This document shows positions 33,101 through 41,820 of a stretch of 64,000 nucleotides of DNA, one piece after another. Where the stretch lies: contig NZ_BPQJ01000007.1 in the NCBI RefSeq assembly GCF_022179185.1, positions 124,001 through 188,000 on the forward strand, given 5' to 3'. The notes beneath the pieces are model-generated. The model saw only the letters and a program-made list of their open reading frames with translations, had not been told where the DNA came from and did not search any database. Position numbers and translations under genes: made by a program. Source of the DNA: Methylobacterium frigidaeris. GTDB taxonomy: Bacteria; Pseudomonadota; Alphaproteobacteria; Rhizobiales; Beijerinckiaceae. How positions within the stretch are numbered: position 1 is the first letter of the stretch; each line of letters opens with the position of its first letter.

Positions 33101-33783
33101 CGCGGGGCTCCGTTCGCCGGCGCAGGAGGCGCGCCAAGGCCGTTGAGGAAGAAATCGGCGACCGAGGCCGAGGCTGGCGGGCGCCGGCCGGTGCCGTGCA
33201 CTGCCATGCGGATGCCACCGAGGATCATCAGGACGGCGAGGTCGATGTCGGGCACGTGCAGCTCGCCCGCGACGACCCCTTGACGGAGAAGGCCCGCCAG
33301 CGCGCCGCGCAACCCGTCGAAACCCTCGCGCAGGACGCGCCGGCTGCGCTCGCCGAACTCGGCGCCGCGCCCCTCGATCGCGGTCAGCGCCGGCGAGAGG
33401 GCGCCGATACGCTCCAGCACCAGCCCGACGGCAGCGCGCAGGCGCGCGGGTGCGTCCGTCGCGGGAATCGCTCCGATAGCGTCGCGCAGCTCGGCGAGCG
33501 TCCAGGCGAGGCCATTGATGAACAGGGCTTCCTTAGTGGGGAAGTAGCGGTACAGCGTGGGCTTGGCGACGCCGGCCTCGGCGGCGACCGCATCCATGTG
33601 CACGGCCGCGTAGGGCAGCCGCGAGAACAGCCCCATCCCGGCCTCGAGAATGCGGCGGCGGCGCTTGGGATCAAGCGTTCTGGGATCAAGCGGCTTGGAA
33701 TCGAGCGGGCGGTCGGCGAGGGGACGCACGACGGAAGGGCGATCGACCTCAAGGCGATCGACTTGGCGGGCGGCGTCGCTCAT
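33097..33783 (-). CDS. TetR-family repressor of the RND operon
   Basis: A 228-aa TetR-type regulator. After an unusual N-terminal extension (DRLEVDRPSVVRPLADRPLD with Asp/Arg/Pro repeats), the HTH lies at about 42-85 with RRRRILEAGMGLFSRLPYAAVHM and the recognition stretch AGVAKPTLYRYFPTKEALF. The C-terminal domain resembles the TetR_C_7/AefR-like group. It is the first gene of the operon, with its stop overlapping the MFP start. A perfect palindrome lies eight bases upstream of the start codon and is the likely operator, giving autorepression of the whole pump operon. Confidence 0.87.
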   Translation of the reverse strand: MSDAARQVDRLEVDRPSVVRPLADRPLDSKPLDPRTLDPKRRRRILEAGMGLFSRLPYAAVHMDAVAAEAGVAKPTLYRYFPTKEALFINGLAWTLAELRDAIGAIPATDAPARLRAAVGLVLERIGALSPALTAIEGRGAEFGERSRRVLREGFDGLRGALAGLLRQGVVAGELHVPDIDLAVLMILGGIRMAVHGTGRRPPASASVADFFLNGLGAPPAPANGAPR

Positions 33784-33791
33784 GAAGGCCT

Positions 33792-33813
33792 AACTGAACT
33801 GACGGGTTCAGTT
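33792..33813. promoter_or_regulatory. Palindromic operator for the TetR-MFP-RND operon
   Basis: AACTGAAC (33792-33799) and GTTCAGTT (33806-33813) form a perfect inverted repeat with a six-base spacer just upstream of the TetR start. Size, symmetry and placement match TetR-family operators. The A/T-rich arms could overlap the promoter. Confidence 0.65.
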
Positions 33814-34221
33814 TAGGGGCACGGCGTGGCGGGCTGGCAAGCACCGGCTTCTGCGACACAGGGGCGCAACATCGCCAAAGCGAAATGGACGATCAGCCTT
33901 ACATCCAGGCGTTGCGAGACGACGAGGATGAAGACTTCGAAGTCTTGCGCCTTTTGAGGGGAAACGATCGCATATCGAGCAGCGTCCATCCGCCCCTGGG
34001 CGTCATCGACCCGGTTTCGCGGGAGCCGCGCGCGGCGGAACCCGGGCCCCGCCTCGCAGGTGTGTCCGAGGATTGCGGATCGCGTTCCGCTTCGTCCCGC
34101 GCCGCACCCGGCGGATCGGGATCCCGGGCGCCGCTCTCACGGCCCCGGGACGACCAGGAGGGTTGCCGATCAACCCGGAGGATCGTCGACGACAGCGTCG
34201 GGTCCGCCGTCGCGCCGATCC
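33814..34221. other. Gene-free stretch between the TetR gene and the DUF4337 gene
   Basis: About 400 bases without a credible gene. The only structure I see is the self-complementary sequence AAGACTTCGAAGTCTT at 33931-33946. The left end should hold the efflux operon promoter. Confidence 0.4.
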
Positions 34222-34773
34222 TCACACCAGATGGATCGCGTGCGGCGCGAACAGGCCGATCGCCAGCATGGCGATCCCCGCGACCCCGAGCGCCCCGCCC
34301 GCGAAGGCGAGCGCCGCGATGCCGGTGATGACCTGGGCGGAGGCGAGCACGATGCCGATCTGGAAGGCGGCGGAGCCGAGCTCGTAATGGTGGTAGCGGG
34401 CGAGCGACAGGTCGCGCTTGGCCTCGGCCGCTTTGGCCTTGGCGGCGAGTTCCTTTCGGCCGTCGCCGGAGGCCGGGTCGGATTCCCAGCGCGCCATGGT
34501 CTTGGCCCATTCCTCGACCTGCTTCTTTACCGCCTCCGGGGGCGCGCCGGGCTCGAGGGCGATCTCCTCGCTCGCGGTCTTCAGCACCGTGGCGCGGATC
34601 GTGCGGGCCTGGAAATAAGCCCACTGGTTGGCGGATTCGACGTTGGCGCCGAGCGCGTCGGTCTGCGCGCTCTTCGCCAGGGTCTCGCCGAGGGCGAGGA
34701 AGAGCGCCAGGACCGAGATCAGCAGCGCGATCTTCTTGTTGGAGCCGTCGACCGCTCCGTGACCACCCGACAT
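34222..34773 (-). CDS. DUF4337-family membrane protein
   Basis: Inner-membrane protein of unknown role, 183 aa. It has an N-terminal TM (NKKIALLISVLALFLALGETL), then the family segment ESANQWAYFQARTIRATVLKTASEE. A charged helix, YHHYELGSAAFQIGIVLASAQVITG and a last TM pair (AALAFAGGALGVAGIAMLAIGLF) follow. Order and length fit DUF4337 proteins, which are widespread and uncharacterised. It is divergent from the chorismate-lyase-like gene and stands alone on its strand. Confidence 0.8.
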   Translation of the reverse strand: MSGGHGAVDGSNKKIALLISVLALFLALGETLAKSAQTDALGANVESANQWAYFQARTIRATVLKTASEEIALEPGAPPEAVKKQVEEWAKTMARWESDPASGDGRKELAAKAKAAEAKRDLSLARYHHYELGSAAFQIGIVLASAQVITGIAALAFAGGALGVAGIAMLAIGLFAPHAIHLV

Positions 34774-35002
34774 CGTCGTCTCTCCTCAACCGGCCATGAT
34801 GGCGCGCCTCGCGCCCGATCTGGCGAAACCCTGCGACAGGACGAAGAACAGCCGCGCCACGCGCGAGCGGCGAATCGGCGGCCCGAGCGCCTTCATAGCC
34901 GGGCCGCCGGGCCGCGCCAGCCCCCGCTTGCGGCTCAAGCGCGGACCGGGCAGGCCTGCACGACGGCCCCGCCCGAGGGCCCGTCCGGAGAGACGCCACA
35001 CC

Positions 35003-35719
35003 ATGCCGCAGTCCAATTTCCTCGCCCGCTTCCTCGCCCCGCTGCCCGCCTGCCTCGCCGTTCCTCTGGCCGTCCTCCCCGCCCGGGCCGCCGGACCGGA
35101 CTGGCCCGACACCTATCTCTCCCGCGTCGAGGCCGTGGCGGTGGTGCAGAGCCTCAACGCGGCGCTGCTGGCGAGCCGCAGCGCCACCGCGACGCTCGAG
35201 GGCTGGTGCGCCGCCCACCGCATGGCCGAGGCACCGCGCTTGGTGGCCAGGCTGGATCGGGGCGTCGACAAGCCGGCCGGCCCCGAGACCCGCAAGCGCC
35301 TCGCCGTCGGGCCGGACGAGCCCCTGCGCTATCGCCGGGTGCGGCTCGCCTGCGGCGACCACGTGCTGTCGGAGGCCGACAACTGGTACGTGCCGGCCCG
35401 CCTGACCCCGGAGATGAACCGGGTGCTGGAGACCACCGACACGCCGTTCGGCCGGGCGGTCTCGGCCCTCGGCACCACCCGCCAGACCGTCGGCGCCGAG
35501 CCGCACTGGCAGCCCCTGCCCGAGGGCTGGGACCAGGCGCTGCCGCCGGCCCCGGCCTGCGGCCCGCTCAACGTGCCCGAGCACCTGTTCAGCCACCGGG
35601 CGGTGCTGTTCACGGGCGAGCGGCAGCCCTTCTCGGAGGTGGTCGAGACCTATACCCGCGCGGTCCTGGACTTCGCCCGCGCAGCCCGCCCGGCCGATCC
35701 CGCCTGCCCCAAGCCCTGA
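35003..35719 (+). CDS. Exported protein with a chorismate-lyase-like fold
   Basis: A 238-aa protein with a clear signal peptide (FLARFLAPLPACLAVPLAVLPARAAG). In the mature part, LRYRRVRLACGDHVLSEADNWYVPARLTPEM, TDTPFGRAVSALGTTR and LFSHRAVLFTGERQPFSEVVETYTRAVL follow the strand and motif order of UbiC/UTRA-fold proteins (vip...l, tPLGr.l, R...l...g.p...e.f). The UbiC active-site Arg/Glu pair is plausibly at the HRAVL Arg and the SEVVE Glu. A periplasmic chorismate lyase would be odd, so binding or another reaction is more likely. Start ATG at 35003, with GGAG twelve bases upstream. No operon partner. Confidence 0.55.
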   Translation: MPQSNFLARFLAPLPACLAVPLAVLPARAAGPDWPDTYLSRVEAVAVVQSLNAALLASRSATATLEGWCAAHRMAEAPRLVARLDRGVDKPAGPETRKRLAVGPDEPLRYRRVRLACGDHVLSEADNWYVPARLTPEMNRVLETTDTPFGRAVSALGTTRQTVGAEPHWQPLPEGWDQALPPAPACGPLNVPEHLFSHRAVLFTGERQPFSEVVETYTRAVLDFARAARPADPACPKP

Positions 35720-35834
35720 CGAGGAGCGCGGGACAAGGAGCGGTGACGGGCAGCAGACTTGCATCGGGGGACGGAACCCGGATGCTCGGGACCTGTATGC
35801 TCAGGCCGGACCGGACGGAGGCTGACCCGCGCCG

Positions 35835-37502
35835 ATGGACACCACTCTGACCCTGCTCGACCTCTGCGGCGCCGTGGCGCTGCTGCTCTGGGGCATCCAC
35901 ATGGTGCAGACCGGGGTGCAGCGCGCCCTCGGGCCGCATCTGCGCCGCCTGCTCGGGGTGGCGCTCGGCAACCGGGTGAAGGCGCTCGCGGCGGGCCTCG
36001 GCGTCACGGCGCTCCTCCAGAGCAGCACCGCGACCGGCCTGATGGTGGCCTCCTTCGCGGGGGCCGGGCTGGTGGCGGTGGTGCCGGCGCTGGCCGTGAT
36101 GCTCGGCGCCAATATCGGCACCACCCTGATCGTGCAGGTGCTCTCCTTCGACGTCGCCCGGGCCGCCCCCGTCCTGGTGCTCGTCGGCGTGATCCTGTTT
36201 CGCCGCGGGGCCACGCCGCGCACCCGCGACCTCGGCCGGGTGGCGATCGGCCTCGGGCTGATGCTGATGGCGCTCGCGCGCCTCGTCGAGGTCATCACCC
36301 CCTACGAGGACGTGCCGGCCTTGCGGGTGCTGCTCGGCGCCGTCGCGACCGACCGGCTGATCGCCCTGCTGCTCGGCGCGGTACTCACTTGGGCGGCGCA
36401 TGCGAGCGTGGCGGTCGTGCTGCTGGTGATGTCGTTCACGCAAGCCGGCGTGCTGCCCCTGGAGGCCGGGATGGCCCTGGTGCTCGGGGCCAATCTCGGC
36501 TCGGCGCTCAACCCGGTGCTGGAGGGCGCCCGGGACGGCGAGGCCGCCGGGCGTCGGGTGGCGCTCGGCAACCTCCTCACCCGCGCGCTGGGCTGCCTCG
36601 TCGCCCTGCCCTGCCTCGGGCTGATCGGGCCGCACCTCGTGACCTGGCAGCCCGACCTGTCGCGCGCGGTGGCCGATTTCCACACCGCCTTCAACCTCGT
36701 CCTCGCGCTGATCTTCCTGCCGCTCCTCGATCCCTTCGCGGCCCTGCTGCGCCGGCTGGTGCCGGAGCGGATCGACGCCCACGATCCCGGCCGGCCGATC
36801 CACCTCGACGGGGCCGCCCTGGAGACGCCGCCGGTGGCCCTCGGCGCCGCCGGCCGCGAGGCCCTGCGCATGGCCGACGTGCTGGCCGAGATGATGGGCG
36901 GCGCCGGCGAGGCGCTGACCGGTGGCGACCGCACCAAGGTGGCGCAGATCCGCCGCATGGACGACACCCTCGACCGGCTCAACGCCGCCATCAAGGCCTA
37001 CCTCGTCCGCCTCGACCCCGAGTCCTTGAGCGAGGACGACGAGCGCCGGGTCGCAGGCCTGCTGGCCTTCACCACCAACCTGGAACATGCCGGCGACATC
37101 CTCTCGCGCAACGTGATGACCCACGCCGCCAAGCGCCTGAAGCGCGGCCTCGCCTTCTCGGCCGAGGGCAAGGCGGAGGTGGGGGCGCTGCTGGCGCGGC
37201 TCTCCGCCAACTTGAGCGCGGCCGGCGCCGCCTTCCTGACCGAGGATCCCCGCGCCGCTCGCCGGCTCGCCGACGAGAAGGCGGTCTTCCGCGATCTCGA
37301 GGCGCGGGCGACCGAGGCCCATTTCCGCCGCCTGCGCGAGGCCGGTCGCATCGCGGGTCCCGTCCCGGCCGAGGCCACGACCCTCTATCCCGACCTCATG
37401 CGCGACCTTAAGCGGGTCAACGATCACCTCGTCGCCGGTGCCGCCTACCCGATCCTGGAGAGCCGCGGCGCCTTACGCTCGAGCCGCCTCGAAGCCCCGT
37501 GA
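35835..37502 (+). CDS. Na/Pi cotransporter family protein with PhoU-like tail
   Basis: Sodium-coupled phosphate transporter, 555 aa. Two inverted Na/Pi repeats are visible: GVTALLQSSTATGLMVASFAGAGLV with its QSS motif (about 57-62), then MLGANIGTTL. The second repeat AHASVAVVLLVMSFTQAGVL leads to LGANLGSALNP. The soluble C-terminal half (about 340-540) is helical and PhoU-like, with RRMDDTLDRLNAAIKAYL and FTTNLEHAGDILSRNV. This is the NptA/YjbB architecture. Single gene; a GlcD-like gene follows after a 415-base gap. Confidence 0.88.
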   Translation: MDTTLTLLDLCGAVALLLWGIHMVQTGVQRALGPHLRRLLGVALGNRVKALAAGLGVTALLQSSTATGLMVASFAGAGLVAVVPALAVMLGANIGTTLIVQVLSFDVARAAPVLVLVGVILFRRGATPRTRDLGRVAIGLGLMLMALARLVEVITPYEDVPALRVLLGAVATDRLIALLLGAVLTWAAHASVAVVLLVMSFTQAGVLPLEAGMALVLGANLGSALNPVLEGARDGEAAGRRVALGNLLTRALGCLVALPCLGLIGPHLVTWQPDLSRAVADFHTAFNLVLALIFLPLLDPFAALLRRLVPERIDAHDPGRPIHLDGAALETPPVALGAAGREALRMADVLAEMMGGAGEALTGGDRTKVAQIRRMDDTLDRLNAAIKAYLVRLDPESLSEDDERRVAGLLAFTTNLEHAGDILSRNVMTHAAKRLKRGLAFSAEGKAEVGALLARLSANLSAAGAAFLTEDPRAARRLADEKAVFRDLEARATEAHFRRLREAGRIAGPVPAEATTLYPDLMRDLKRVNDHLVAGAAYPILESRGALRSSRLEAP

Positions 37503-37917
37503 CCGCTCACCGCGGACCCAGGCCATCATCGCTCACCGTGAGAACCGTCTGCGCTCGGCGAAGCTCGTTGCTCGACTTGCGAGAGCCTGATCGAGCGGAG
37601 TTCTCGAAAAGCCGGGGATCCTCGACCGACCTCATCCTGAGGTGAGAGGGTGGGATCCGCCGCCATATCTCAGAGCTTGCGGGCGGCAATCGGCTCGATC
37701 CGCGGGCCGTTCGTGCCGCTGCTGAAATCCGCGCTTGCCGCGACGACCGGCGACGCCGTGGTCGGCCGGGTGCGCGGGCCGCTGGTCGCGACGGAGGCCG
37801 GAATCGGCCGGTGCATCGGGGCCGAGCACGCCGGCCTCGCGCGCGCCGCGGCGGCGAAAAACCTGTAAGACACCTGGACGAGCGGCGATCCACGCCGCCT
37901 TCGGGAGGAGACATCGG
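37503..37917. other. Intergenic region upstream of the GlcD-like gene
   Basis: A 415-base gap. A single arm of the dispersed palindrome (ACCTCATCCTGAGGTGA) lies at 37629-37645 without its partner. Short open frames on both strands between 37650 and 37873 (67 and 72 codons) have no ribosome site and an Ala/Pro/Arg-rich sequence; I do not call them. Confidence 0.45.
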
Positions 37918-39333
37918 ATGACGGCGATGCCGGACGCGTCCCGCAGCGAGGCGGCCACCGCCCTCGTGGCGGCCCTCGTGGCGGCCCTGGGCGACAAGGC
38001 GGTGCTCACCGGCGCCGAGCGGCCGGCCCGCAACGACGCCGACTGGAGCACGCTCGGGCCGCAAGCCCCCCTCGCGGTCCTGCGGCCCACCACCACCGAG
38101 GCGGTCGCCGCGGCGATGCGGATCTGCGCCGCCCACGGTGTGCCGGTGGTGCCGCAGGGCGGCCTCACCGGCCTGTGCGGCGGCGCCCGTCCGCTCGCCG
38201 GGTCGGTCGCCCTGTCGCTCGAGCGGATGACCGGGATCGAGGCGATCGACCCGGCCTCCGCCAGCATGACGGTCAGAGCCGGCACGCCGCTCCAGGTGGT
38301 GCAGGAGGCCGCCGACGCGGCCGGCTTCCTGATCCCGCTCGATCTCGGGGCGCGGGGCTCCTGCGCCATCGGCGGCAACGCCTCCACCAATGCCGGCGGC
38401 AACCGGGTCATCCGCTACGGCATGACCCGCGAGATGATCCTCGGGCTCGAAGTGGTGCTGGCCGACGGCAGCGTGATCACCGGGCTCAACCGGATGATCA
38501 AGAACAATGCCGGCTACGACCTCAAGCACCTGTTCATCGGCTCGGAGGGCACGCTCGGCATCATCACCCGGCTCGTGCTGCGGCTCTTCCCCAAGCCCGC
38601 CTGCACCGTCGCGGCGCTCTGCGCCCTGCCGGACTACGCCTCCGTGGTCGGTCTCCTCGCGGCCTCCCGCCGGGGCCTCGGCCCGATGCTGTCGGCCTTC
38701 GAGGTGATGTGGCCGGATTACTGGGAGACGGTCGGCGCGATGCCGGGCGTGCGAGTGCCCCTGCCGCAGGGCCACGCCGCCTATTGCCTGATCGAGGCGC
38801 AAGGCACCGACGAGACCTTCGACGCGCCGCGCTTCGAGGCCTGGCTCGAGGCGCAAGCCGAGGCGGGGCTCTTGGCCGATGCAGTCCTGTCCCGCTCGGT
38901 GGCGGATGTGAAGGCGTTCTGGGGCGTGCGCGACGCCTGCTCGGAATTCCCGCAGGTGCTCGGGCCGCACGAGTCCTTCGATATCGGCCTGCCGGTGGCG
39001 GCGATGGACGATTACGTGCGCGCCTGCAAGGCGGCGCTGGCCGAGCGGCTGCCCGGCGCCTTCGCGCTGTTCTACGGCCATATCGGCGACGGAAACCTGC
39101 ACATCGTGGCCGGGCTGAAGGGCGCTCGTCCGCAGCCAAAAGACGTGATCCAGGAGGTCATCTACGGACTGGTGCGCGAGTTCGGCGGCACCATCTCGGC
39201 CGAGCACGGCATCGGCCTGACCAAGAAGCCCTGGCTCGGCCACGTCCGCTCGGAGGCAGAGATCGCCCTGATGCGGCGCCTCAAGGCGGCTCTCGATCCG
39301 GACGGGATGCTCAATCCCGGCAAGGTCGTATGA
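37918..39333 (+). CDS. FAD-linked 2-hydroxyacid dehydrogenase (GlcD/D2HGDH type)
   Basis: FAD flavoenzyme oxidising a D-2-hydroxy acid such as D-lactate, glycolate or D-2-hydroxyglutarate, 471 aa. The PCMH-type FAD domain has VPVVPQGGLTGLCGGARPLAG and the GNASTNAGGNRVIRYGMTREMILGLEVVL block with KNNAGYDLKHLFIGSEGTLGIITR. The C-terminal domain carries GHIGDGNLHIV with the metal/substrate His and the closing DPDGMLNPGKV. GGGAGGAG precedes the ATG at 37918. It is monocistronic and convergent with the PanE-like gene. Substrate cannot be decided by eye. Confidence 0.88.
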   Translation: MTAMPDASRSEAATALVAALVAALGDKAVLTGAERPARNDADWSTLGPQAPLAVLRPTTTEAVAAAMRICAAHGVPVVPQGGLTGLCGGARPLAGSVALSLERMTGIEAIDPASASMTVRAGTPLQVVQEAADAAGFLIPLDLGARGSCAIGGNASTNAGGNRVIRYGMTREMILGLEVVLADGSVITGLNRMIKNNAGYDLKHLFIGSEGTLGIITRLVLRLFPKPACTVAALCALPDYASVVGLLAASRRGLGPMLSAFEVMWPDYWETVGAMPGVRVPLPQGHAAYCLIEAQGTDETFDAPRFEAWLEAQAEAGLLADAVLSRSVADVKAFWGVRDACSEFPQVLGPHESFDIGLPVAAMDDYVRACKAALAERLPGAFALFYGHIGDGNLHIVAGLKGARPQPKDVIQEVIYGLVREFGGTISAEHGIGLTKKPWLGHVRSEAEIALMRRLKAALDPDGMLNPGKVV

Positions 39334-39687
39334 GGAGGGCAGGCTTCTCTCGGGAGAGTTGATCCCCTCTCCGTCGTTCCGGGGCCGCGAAAGCGGAGCC
39401 CGGAACGACGCGGTGAATGATGAGTCGGTCGAGCCCAACGATCACGCGATGAACGATCCGGCCGCGATGACTTCCACCGCCGGCACAGGAGAAGCCCAGT
39501 GATCGTCGGCTTCGGCTCCCTGAATGCCGATCTTCCATCTGCCCGAGATCCCGTGCTCGGGCCCGGCCCTGCTCGCCGACGACCTCCCAGTGCAGGCGGG
39601 CGAGCATTGCCGCCGCCCACGCCTGCGGCCGGCGGGGCGGCCAGGCGAACCTGCTGTGGCCTGCGGGCACTGATGGACCGGAGCTGA
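39334..39687. other. Gap between convergent GlcD-like and PanE-like genes
   Basis: A 354-base spacer holding one strong hairpin (39372-39410, listed separately). The remainder has no gene I can support. Confidence 0.45.
39372..39410. repeat. CGTCGTTCCGGG hairpin (dispersed palindrome or terminator)
   Basis: CGTCGTTCCGGG (39372-39383) is exactly complementary to 39399-39410, with the inner short stem CCGC/GCGG also possible. Hairpins with CGTTCCGGG arms are frequent in Rhizobiales intergenic DNA. The location downstream of two convergent genes also suits a terminator. Confidence 0.6.
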
Positions 39688-40644
39688 TCAGACCGGGCAG
39701 CTCTCGGGGTTCGCCTGCACCGGGAAGGCGGCCTCGCGCGCCTTGATGAGGGCCACCACCGTGTCGTTGACCGGGGTCGGCACGCCGCAGAGCCGCCCCA
39801 GGCGCGGGATCGACCCGTTGATCGCCTCGACCTCGCCGCGGCGCCCGGCCCGGTGGTCGAGCAGCATGGAGGGCCGTGCCTCAGGGATCTTGCCGCCGAG
39901 CCGGCGGATATGCTCGACCGGATCGCCGACCTGGAGCGTCACGCCCATCGCCGCCGCGACGGCGACCGCCTCCTCTGCGCAGGCCTTCGCCACGCGCCAG
40001 GCCTCCGGATCGGCCATCACACCGCCGATGGTGAGGCCCGTGAGGGTAGTGGTGCCCGAGAAGGTGACGTTCATGATCAGCTTCTCCCACACCATCCGGC
40101 GGATATCGTCGAACAGGCTGACCTTGAACCCGGCCGATTCCCAGATCGCCGCCGAAGCCTCCAGGCGCTCCCGCGGCAAGCCCGCGAAGGCGCCGAATCG
40201 GATCATCTCGAGCCCGTTATGGTGCGCGTGGCCGGGCCCGCGCATCGAGGCGCCGAAGCCGCCGACCACCCCGACGGCGATCCGGTCCGGGTCGATGACC
40301 GTCGCGGCCATCTCCGGCGAACCGAGCCCGTTCTGGATCGTCTGCACCACCGTCCCGGGCCCGATGAGGGAGGCGCAGCTCCCGGCTGCCGCGGCGACGT
40401 CGAAGGCCTTGGTGGCGATGATGACGAGGTCGCAAGGACCGACCTCCGCCGTGCTCGTGCCGGCACTCGCGAGCCGCACGGTCCGGTCGCCGCTCGCGCC
40501 CTCGACGCGCAACCCGTGCTCCTGCATCGCCGCAGCATGATCGGCCCAGAGCGTGACGGCGTGCACCGCATGGCCCGCCGAGGCCATCAGCGCCGCGTAG
40601 ACCGAGCCCATGGCCCCGCATCCGACGATCGCGACCTTCGCCAT
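39688..40644 (-). CDS. 2-dehydropantoate 2-reductase-family protein
   Basis: NADPH-dependent reductase of the ApbA/PanE family, 318 aa. The cofactor motif is VGCGAMGS (7-14), IIATKAFD marks the edge of the Rossmann domain, QNGLGSPE is the conserved substrate-side loop, and WEKLIMNVTFSGTTTLTG contains the catalytic-type Lys. The C-terminal domain has SMLLDHRAGRRGEVEAINGSIPRLG with the usual S-M-D-R-E-N pattern and GVPTPVNDTVVALIKARE. PanE itself makes pantoate, but rhizobial genomes carry several paralogues acting on other ketoacids, so I leave the symbol open. Confidence 0.8.
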   Translation of the reverse strand: MAKVAIVGCGAMGSVYAALMASAGHAVHAVTLWADHAAAMQEHGLRVEGASGDRTVRLASAGTSTAEVGPCDLVIIATKAFDVAAAAGSCASLIGPGTVVQTIQNGLGSPEMAATVIDPDRIAVGVVGGFGASMRGPGHAHHNGLEMIRFGAFAGLPRERLEASAAIWESAGFKVSLFDDIRRMVWEKLIMNVTFSGTTTLTGLTIGGVMADPEAWRVAKACAEEAVAVAAAMGVTLQVGDPVEHIRRLGGKIPEARPSMLLDHRAGRRGEVEAINGSIPRLGRLCGVPTPVNDTVVALIKAREAAFPVQANPESCPV

Positions 40645-40940
40645 CCTGGCCCCCTCCCCTGGTGTCGACCGGCGCTCTTCGCGAGGCGCCCGTGCTCGAC
40701 GGCCCGGCGACCTCGGCGGGCTGCCCGGCCATCATGGGGTCGATCGTATCGTCGCGACGGAGCTACCGTCCAGGCGTCGCGGCCGGTCCGGTTACCCTCG
40801 CGATCATGAAGGCAGCCGGGCGGTGAGACAGGGGCGCATGTGACCGTTGACCTCGATCGGGTCGTTCCGGCGCGTCGACCACGCGGCGCCCTCGTCCTCT
40901 GGGGTCTCCGTGGGGAGGTCGGACGAGAGGCGCGCAGCCC
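40645..40940. other. Gene-free stretch upstream of the PanE-like gene
   Basis: About 300 bases that should contain the promoter of the PanE-like gene (read leftward). I see no structure or reading frame that I can support. Confidence 0.35.
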
Positions 40941-41177
40941 TCACGCGGCGAGCGTACCGAATTGCAGGGCGTGCGCGCGGCGGCTCACGGCCGGCCACTC
41001 GTTCGCGCGGCGCAGCGGGATCCGGGCCTCGATCAGGAGGTCGTCGTCGAGCAGGCCTTGCGCCACCTCGAGGGTGGCCTCCGGGAAGGTCTCCAGGATG
41101 GCACGCGCGGCCGCATCGATGTGCGCTTCGCGATCGGGGCCGTACTCGATCAGGACGTGCTTGAGGACGCAGAGCAT
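40941..41177 (-). CDS. Small hypothetical protein
   Basis: A 78-aa soluble protein with a coherent helix-strand pattern: VLKHVLIEYGPDREAHIDAA, AILETFPEATLEVAQGLLDDDLLIEARIPLRRA. Composition is normal for a cytoplasmic protein and unlike antisense artefacts in this genome. I do not recognise the family. No ribosome site is obvious before the ATG at 41177. It stands alone in a gene-poor stretch. Confidence 0.5.
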   Translation of the reverse strand: MLCVLKHVLIEYGPDREAHIDAAARAILETFPEATLEVAQGLLDDDLLIEARIPLRRANEWPAVSRRAHALQFGTLAA

Positions 41178-41243
41178 GGCCGTGGTGTACCCGCCCCGGG
41201 GCTCTGCCCGGTAGTGCGCCCGGGCAACGCTAGAGCCGGGCGA

Positions 41244-41336
41244 TCAGGGCAGCGGCGGGTTGAGCACCGGCGCCAGCGCCAGGCCAAGCATGAAGGCGGC
41301 GACGGCCATCCGGCGGAACTGGTTCGACGTGACCAT
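41244..41336 (-). CDS. Thirty-residue single-TM peptide
   Basis: A tiny open frame starting at ATG 41336 directly after GGGAGG (spacing about six bases), one of the best ribosome sites in this region. It encodes MVTSNQFRRMAVAAFMLGLA and ten further residues ending LNPPLP. That is a positively charged start and one hydrophobic helix, like a small membrane peptide or signal peptide. The family is unknown. Support comes from the ribosome site and the hydrophobic pattern. Confidence 0.45.
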   Translation of the reverse strand: MVTSNQFRRMAVAAFMLGLALAPVLNPPLP

Positions 41337-41820
41337 GCGAGCCTCCCGGGCGACGGCATCCAGCCGGCGTTGCGAGAGCTCCTACCGATCGGCGATTGCG
41401 TGCGTGTGTCGTGCAACGAGGCGAAGTGTTTCGTGGTGCGGCGACGCACCGGCTCACACGCTGCGGATCCTCCGGAACCGGACCGTGCGCGTCGACCATC
41501 CCGCGCCCCCCGTCGGGCCTTCGGCCTCTCGCTGCGAGCCCCGGCGCCCGAGCAAAATCCTTGTTGTTCGACAGCGGCTTGAGAGAGCGGGGAGTGTCGG
41601 CGGGCAAGGCTCGACACGAGGGCGCCACCAACCCGACACCAGCCGGCAGAGTCGCCCCGGGTGGCACTGCGGCGACACGCGTCAGCGCCTGGTCCGGCTT
41701 TGGGCTGTTTCGTCAGCCTGGGGAAGCGACGGTGCCTGCCACGAGACAGCCCGAAGTGGACCACATCGCCGCCGCCCTGCCCGGCCATAGCTGCGCTACG
41801 ACCAATCCGGGATCTGACCC
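41337..41820. other. Gene-free stretch
   Basis: About 480 bases with no reading frame, RNA or repeat I can support. Open frames exist on both strands but they are Arg/Pro/Ser-rich and have no ribosome sites. Confidence 0.35.

Noticed and set aside
37650..37873. Small genes of 67-72 codons on both strands
   Set aside because: No ribosome sites, Ala/Pro/Arg-rich on both strands, and no hydrophobic or structured pattern.
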